Part shown: piece by piece, positions 41,308-45,754 of the stretch
Position numbering within the stretch: the stretch's first letter is position 1
Layout of the letters: every line of letters begins with the position of its first letter
Origin: Gammaproteobacteria bacterium
GTDB taxonomy: Bacteria; Pseudomonadota; Gammaproteobacteria; Eutrophobiales; Eutrophobiaceae
Assembly (NCBI GenBank): GCA_022826885.1
Contig: JAJDUB010000038.1
Span: 1 to 45,754, forward strand
Reading direction: 5' to 3'
Length of the DNA: 45,754 nt
Position numbers and translations under genes: made by a program
Notes under the pieces: generated by a model
Database searches by the model: none
The model's input: only the letters and a program-made list of their open reading frames with translations
Told to the model about the DNA's origin: nothing

Positions 41308-43431
41308 ATTCTGATAACCATACGCATTCGTATTTTATTGCCTGTTATTGCCGCTTTGTCCCTGTTATCGGCCTGCGACCGGACCGAAGTGCCATCGGAC
41401 GCTGCCGCTGTTACTGACCAGCGGCTGGTGAACGCCGCAGCGGAACCCCACAACTGGCTGAACCATGGCCGCACTTACGACGAGCAGCGGTTCAGCCCGC
41501 TTACGCAGATCAATGATGGCAACGTGGCGCAACTGAAACTGGCCTGGCACCTGGACCTGCCCAGCAAACGCGGGCTGGAGGCAACGCCCCTGGTCGCGGA
41601 CGGGCGCATGTACACCACCGGCACCTGGAGCCGGGTCTACGCCGTGGATGCCGCCAGCGGCGAGATGTTATGGGAATACGACCCCGAGGTGCCGCCGCAG
41701 AAGGGAATTGACGCCTGTTGCGACGTGGTCAACCGCGGCGTTGCGCTGTGGCGCGACACGGTTTACGTAGGCGCCCTGGACGGCAGACTGATCGCGCTGG
41801 ACGCCATGAGCGGCGAGGAAGTCTGGTCGGTGCAGACCACTCCGGGCGACCGGCGCTACACCATCACCGGCGCGCCGCGAATCGTGGACGGCAAGGTGCT
41901 CATCGGTAACGGCGGCGCCGAGTTTGACGCCCGGGGATACGTTACGGCATACGATGCGGCAACCGGAGAACAGGTGTGGCGCTTTTACACGGTGCCCGGC
42001 GACCCTGCATTGCCGTTTGAGAACCCCATCCTGGAACAGGCCGTAGAGACCTGGACCGGCGAGTGGTGGAAATTCGGCGGCGGCGGCACCGTATGGGATG
42101 CCATCAGCTATGATCCGGAACTGAACCTGGTGTACCTGGGTGTGGGCAACGGCACACCCTGGAACCGGCGCGTGCGCAGCCCCGGCGGTGGCGACAACCT
42201 GTTCCTGGCCTCCATCGTCGCCCTGGATGCGGACACGGGAGAATACGCCTGGCATTACCAGACCGCGCCCGGCGACACCTGGGACTTCACCGCCACCCAG
42301 CACATCATGCTGGCGGACCTGGAGATCGGCGGCGAGACCCGCAAAGTGCTCATGCAGGCCCCGAAAAACGGCTTCTTCTACGTCATCGACCGGACCGATG
42401 GCGAACTGTTGTCGGCCGAGCCGTTCGTCGAGGTGACGTGGGCCACCCGTATCGACATGCGCACCGGGCGCCCCGTGGAAACGCCCAATGCCCGTTACCA
42501 GGAAGGCGAGTTCGCCAGTTCGCCTGCCGCGCCCGGCGGCCACAACTGGCAACCCATGGCCTACCATCCCGGCGCCGGGCTGGTCTACATACCGGCTCAG
42601 GACCTGCCCTGGGTGTACAAGGAAGTGGAGAAATTCGAATTCAGCAAGGTGACGGTGAACACGGGCCTCGACCCCATCATCGCCTCCATGCCGGAAGACC
42701 CGGCAATCCAGGAGGAAGTATCGAAACTGCTCAAGGGCTACCTGCTGGCCTGGGACCCCCTTGAACAACAGGCGCGCTGGACCGTGGATCTCCCGATAGC
42801 CTGGAACGGCGGCGTGCTGGCGACGGCCGGTAACCTGGTGTTCCAGGGCACCTCCCACGGCGAGTTCATCGCCTATGCCGCCGACACCGGTGAACGCCTG
42901 TGGGCCCACGATGCCCAGACCGCGGTGCTGGCCGGACCGGTCACCTACCAGGTGGACGGCAAACAGTACGTGGCGGTCATGGCCGGTTACGGGACGGCCT
43001 TCGGCATTGAATCCGGCATCGTGGCCAAGTGGGCCGGGGTACGCGCGCTGAACCGGATCGTAGCCTACACGCTGGACGGTGCAGACCAACTGCCGCCGCT
43101 CCCGCCCCTGCCCGAACCGCCGGTGCCACCCCCGCACACGGCCGATGCAGAAACAGTAGCCCTGGGCAAGCTGCTGTATCACCAGTACTGCACCCGCTGC
43201 CACGGCGACGCCGGCATCAGCGCCGGCGTCCTGCCGGATTTACGTTATATGGATGCGGCCACCCATGAACTCTGGGACGCCATCGTCCTGGGCGGCGCGC
43301 TCTTCGACAAGGGCATGCCCGGCTTTGCCGGCCACCTGGAGAAGGTCGAAACCGACGCCATCCATGCCTACGTCATCAAACGCGCCCACGACCCGGAGTA
43401 TATTCCCGCAAGCCTGGATCGGATGCGCTGA
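41305..43431 (+). CDS. PQQ-dependent alcohol dehydrogenase with C-terminal cytochrome c domain
   Basis: A 708-residue quinohaemoprotein alcohol dehydrogenase. A lipoprotein-like signal (LLPVIAALSLLSAC) is followed by an eight-bladed propeller with NWLNHGRTYDEQRFSPLTQI, vicinal cysteines Cys138-Cys139 (DACCDVVNRG) that form the ring against PQQ, and GDTWDFTATQH with catalytic Asp327. The residue two after it is Thr329, not Asp, so a calcium rather than lanthanide cofactor is expected. The C-terminal domain has haem motif CTRCH (629-633) and an axial-Met candidate in KGMPGF. It oxidises primary or secondary alcohols in the periplasm. The GTG at 41290 is also in frame; ATG 41305 lies inside a dispersed repeat, and no ribosome binding site is visible. 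Confidence 0.93.
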   Translation: MILITIRIRILLPVIAALSLLSACDRTEVPSDAAAVTDQRLVNAAAEPHNWLNHGRTYDEQRFSPLTQINDGNVAQLKLAWHLDLPSKRGLEATPLVADGRMYTTGTWSRVYAVDAASGEMLWEYDPEVPPQKGIDACCDVVNRGVALWRDTVYVGALDGRLIALDAMSGEEVWSVQTTPGDRRYTITGAPRIVDGKVLIGNGGAEFDARGYVTAYDAATGEQVWRFYTVPGDPALPFENPILEQAVETWTGEWWKFGGGGTVWDAISYDPELNLVYLGVGNGTPWNRRVRSPGGGDNLFLASIVALDADTGEYAWHYQTAPGDTWDFTATQHIMLADLEIGGETRKVLMQAPKNGFFYVIDRTDGELLSAEPFVEVTWATRIDMRTGRPVETPNARYQEGEFASSPAAPGGHNWQPMAYHPGAGLVYIPAQDLPWVYKEVEKFEFSKVTVNTGLDPIIASMPEDPAIQEEVSKLLKGYLLAWDPLEQQARWTVDLPIAWNGGVLATAGNLVFQGTSHGEFIAYAADTGERLWAHDAQTAVLAGPVTYQVDGKQYVAVMAGYGTAFGIESGIVAKWAGVRALNRIVAYTLDGADQLPPLPPLPEPPVPPPHTADAETVALGKLLYHQYCTRCHGDAGISAGVLPDLRYMDAATHELWDAIVLGGALFDKGMPGFAGHLEKVETDAIHAYVIKRAHDPEYIPASLDRMR

Positions 43432-43441
43432 GGAAGCCCGG

Positions 43442-44611
43442 CTAAACGATAAATTTCTTCCCCAGAACGATCGCCGCCAGGTGCCACGCCAGCGACAGGG
43501 CCAGGAACAACGCACATAGAATATAGAGCAGGGAATAACCGTCCGCCAGCATGTACGCGGCGATGGCCGGCCCGAGGCCCGAACCCAGACCGGCAACGGC
43601 GTTCAGCAGCAGCATGGGCCTGCCGTCCCGGTCGAACCCGGCCAGCAGCGCGAACTGGTAAGGGACGTACATGTACCATCCGAAGCCGAACAGTGCGGCG
43701 GCGAAGCAAAACATCAGGTAATCCAGGCCCTGGTAAAGCAACAGCAACGCAACCAGTTGCAGCGCCAGCGACAGTGTCAGCGGCAGCACCCGGCCGACCT
43801 TGATGTTCAACGCGGCGGCAGCATAGGCGCCCAGCAACGCCCCGAAGAGGGCGACGCTCACTACGTTGCCGGTCTGTTGCTTGCTCAGACCCGCATCCAG
43901 GCCGATTGGCGCGATATAAGTCCAGAAAACGCCGATGGCCGTGAAAAAGAAGAGTAGCCCGAACATCACCAGCACGCACATGGTCCAGCGAAAGCGGTCA
44001 TTGCCCTGTTCCCGGGATGCGCTTCCCCGGCGCACCGCAGGCATGAACCGGGAGACCAGGACAATAGACGCCAGTTCCAGCAGGCACAGCACATAAAAGA
44101 TCCCGTCCAGACCCGCCAGGTCCAGCACCGACGGGAAAGAAAAACTTGCAATAATGGCAAAACCTACCTGCACGGTCATGAACCAACCGAAATTCCGGTC
44201 CGTATTGGCCGTCAGCCCCAGGCCGTAGGCGGCAAATGAGACACACACGCCGCCGGCAAACCCGGAAATAAAGCGCAGAACCAGCAACGGTGTAAAGTTC
44301 CCGGTAAGCGTACAGGCAAAATCGGCGCCCAGGAGCAGCGCCAGGCCGAAGCGCGACAGGTTCCTCCAGTCAAGGTATTTCAGCAGGACAACGCTGGCAA
44401 CGGAGCCCAGGCCGAGCCCAATCAACTGGAATGTGGATATCCTTCCGATTTGCAGTTCGGAGAAACCCAGGTCGGTGACAAACCCGAGAACCAGGGAAGG
44501 CAGCACCAGGAACGAAGCGATTCCCAGCAACCCGGTTACGATTATCGCTGTAAGAAACCGGCCGGACTCTACTTCACGGTCGAATCCTGGTGTTTGTGAA
44601 TCGGTTTCCAT
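43442..44611 (-). CDS. Major facilitator superfamily transporter
   Basis: A 389-residue protein with about 12 hydrophobic helices, for example FLTAIIVTGLLGIASFLVLPSLVLG near the start and LYILCALFLALSLAWHLAAIVLG at the end. A charged central loop (RFMPAVRRGSASREQGNDRFRW, about 180-200) divides two six-helix halves, and the basic LLKYLDWRNLSRFG loop between helices 2 and 3 fits MFS motif A in position. Substrate unknown; it may move a catabolite of the neighbouring cluster. Convergent with the PQQ dehydrogenase gene, separated by 10 nt. Confidence 0.85.
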   Translation of the reverse strand: METDSQTPGFDREVESGRFLTAIIVTGLLGIASFLVLPSLVLGFVTDLGFSELQIGRISTFQLIGLGLGSVASVVLLKYLDWRNLSRFGLALLLGADFACTLTGNFTPLLVLRFISGFAGGVCVSFAAYGLGLTANTDRNFGWFMTVQVGFAIIASFSFPSVLDLAGLDGIFYVLCLLELASIVLVSRFMPAVRRGSASREQGNDRFRWTMCVLVMFGLLFFFTAIGVFWTYIAPIGLDAGLSKQQTGNVVSVALFGALLGAYAAAALNIKVGRVLPLTLSLALQLVALLLLYQGLDYLMFCFAAALFGFGWYMYVPYQFALLAGFDRDGRPMLLLNAVAGLGSGLGPAIAAYMLADGYSLLYILCALFLALSLAWHLAAIVLGKKFIV

Positions 44612-44699
44612 GGCGCCCTCCGGATTGTTAACAAAATAACAACATCATTTTATGAAATTACCAGGGTGAACTATATATCAGAATCAGCAAGGAACAATT

Positions 44700-45754
44700 T
44701 TATAATTTCAACAATTCACAGAACCTCGTAATGGGGACAACTCTCGCTTTCAAATCAGTCCTTTCGTAGTCCCTGTCCCCCGTATGCACCTGGTAGTAGT
44801 AAGGGATATCCGTACGCTGCGAGAAATAAGCTATGTTCCTGCTCAGATTACGGTCTCCCGTCTTGCACTCAACCGCGAACAGCGGTTTACCGTTTTCAAC
44901 CACGACAAAATCCAGTTCTCTCCCCATTGCGTCCCGGACAAACCTCAATTCCATTTCATCGCCCTCGGTGTCTTCCCGGAAATGGCAATATTTCAGTAAA
45001 TGCGACGCCACCAGGTTTTCAAACCGGGCGCTCTCATCCCCACACAATGACCAGTCCCAGAGGTACAATTTCCGTTCCTTTTTCACGGCCCGAAGTCGGG
45101 GCAACCCGTAAGGAGAAATCCTGAAACAGTAATACAGGTTCTCCAGTATCGTCACCCAGCGGTCCACGGTTTCGTAGGCTACCGACAAGTCCTGTTTCAG
45201 TTTATTCAGTGAAAGAACGGAGGAAACCTTCTCCGGCAGCATCCGGGCAAGCAAGTCCAGTTGCGACACCTCTTTCACGTTTTCCAGGTTGATCAGGTCT
45301 TCCTGAATTACGCGACTTTGCCGCTCCCGCTGCCACCTTTTCCAATGCCGCGCATTCTGTTTCAGAAACGGCTCGGGGAAGCCGCCGTAACGCAACAGGG
45401 CAAAAAAGTCCGAACGGGTCGGCCTGTCGTTCAGCTCATATAATGAAAGCGGGTGGAGACGGTAGTAGTGGTAACGGCCTTGCAATGAATCGCCGCCCCT
45501 GCGGTAATGGTCCAATCGCGCAGAGCCGGTGATGAGAAAGCGCCTGGAGGATTTGAATTTATCGTAGAAACCTTTGACCAGGTTACGCCAGTGCCGGTAT
45601 TTATGGATCTCGTCAAAGATAAGCAGGGGTTGATCAGCCGGCAGAAAACCATCCAGGAGTATTCGCTGGGTTTCATACAGGTCCCAGTTAAGGTAAGCAG
45701 GATGGCTTTCATCCGCGCCCTCGATCAGACTGAGCGCAAGAGTCGTCTTACCGA
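44700..45754 (-). CDS. AAA ATPase with DUF4143 domain, truncated by the window edge
   Basis: A partial gene: 351 codons are in the window and the N-terminus lies beyond 45754. The reading frame starts within the Walker A motif (GKTTLALSLIEG), with Walker B LLIFDEIHKYRHW, a sensor LITGSARLD, then a linker helix region (RLHPLSLYELND...YGGFPEPFL) and the C-terminal DUF4143 nuclease-like domain (GRELDFVVVENGKPLFAVECKTGD), whose D...E-x-K pattern is PD-(D/E)XK-like. These bacterial/archaeal ATPases are common in mobile or accessory regions; the function is not established. Starts such as 45515 are internal, not real. Confidence 0.88.
   Translation of the reverse strand, partial: GKTTLALSLIEGADESHPAYLNWDLYETQRILLDGFLPADQPLLIFDEIHKYRHWRNLVKGFYDKFKSSRRFLITGSARLDHYRRGGDSLQGRYHYYRLHPLSLYELNDRPTRSDFFALLRYGGFPEPFLKQNARHWKRWQRERQSRVIQEDLINLENVKEVSQLDLLARMLPEKVSSVLSLNKLKQDLSVAYETVDRWVTILENLYYCFRISPYGLPRLRAVKKERKLYLWDWSLCGDESARFENLVASHLLKYCHFREDTEGDEMELRFVRDAMGRELDFVVVENGKPLFAVECKTGDRNLSRNIAYFSQRTDIPYYYQVHTGDRDYERTDLKARVVPITRFCELLKL

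Noticed and set aside
41668..43203. 511-codon open frame on the minus strand opposite the PQQ dehydrogenase
   Set aside because: Low-complexity His/Gly/Arg-rich translation, shadow of a clear GC-rich gene on the other strand.
44733..44781. GGGGACAACT and CTGTCCCC near the end of the DUF4143 gene, resembling a GGGGAC palindrome
   Set aside because: The inner sequence does not pair, and the encoded residues (TGDRDYERTDLKARV) look like ordinary family sequence.
1..45754. CRISPR arrays, rRNA genes, full insertion sequences, integrases
   Set aside because: No regularly spaced direct repeats, no rRNA-like sequence and no transposase or integrase motifs were found.

Overview
The window looks like a chromosomal segment of a GC-rich gammaproteobacterium. 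The core order recA-recX-alaS-lysC-csrA-tRNA-Ser is typical of that class. The glutamate-cysteine ligase is of the Acidithiobacillus/Chromatiales type, and the pilus genes resemble the MSHA system. No lineage finer than Gammaproteobacteria can be supported from sequence reading alone.

Region 1 (1-15640, plus strand) is an MSHA-like type IV pilus or type II secretion-like locus. It encodes a secretin (MshL), a TPR protein (MshN-like), a GspE-type ATPase (MshE), a platform protein (MshG), three alignment-complex-like proteins, a 930-residue pseudopilin-like protein with five internal repeats, and two further prepilin-like proteins. Woven between these are an ABC-2 permease, its likely ABC ATPase partner and a HigBA-like toxin-antitoxin pair. 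The assembly machine, pilins and ABC transporter may form one unit, which is the best candidate here for an undescribed system.

Region 2 (15640-25610) is housekeeping: a SLOG/YpsA-like protein and TerB (minus), then rsmE, gshA, an orphan VirB3-like/VirB2-like pair, recA, recX, alaS, lysC, csrA and tRNA-Ser(GCU).

Region 3 (25610-31710) is mixed: a BrnT-like toxin with an internally duplicated partner, a metallophosphoesterase, a YegS/DAGK-like lipid kinase, a DUF924 protein, a short-chain dehydrogenase resembling coniferyl-alcohol dehydrogenase, and formate-tetrahydrofolate ligase.

Region 4 (31690-44610) looks like a catabolic cluster around tRNA-Arg(ACG). It has a zinc-type alcohol dehydrogenase, intradiol ring-cleavage dioxygenase, acyl-CoA-dehydrogenase-like flavin monooxygenase, flavin reductase, Rieske oxygenase, TonB-dependent receptor, amidohydrolase, PQQ alcohol dehydrogenase with a cytochrome c domain, and an MFS transporter. 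Together they suggest uptake and oxidation of an aromatic or polycyclic compound; the substrate is not evident. The window ends in a truncated minus-strand AAA/DUF4143 ATPase.

A theme across the window is small palindromic repeats starting GGGGAC or GGGGTCAG, of the kind mobilised by REP-associated tyrosine transposases; no such transposase gene is present. Copies lie inside reading frames (MshN-like, MshE), at the shared ends of convergent genes where they supply both stop codons, and directly against start codons.
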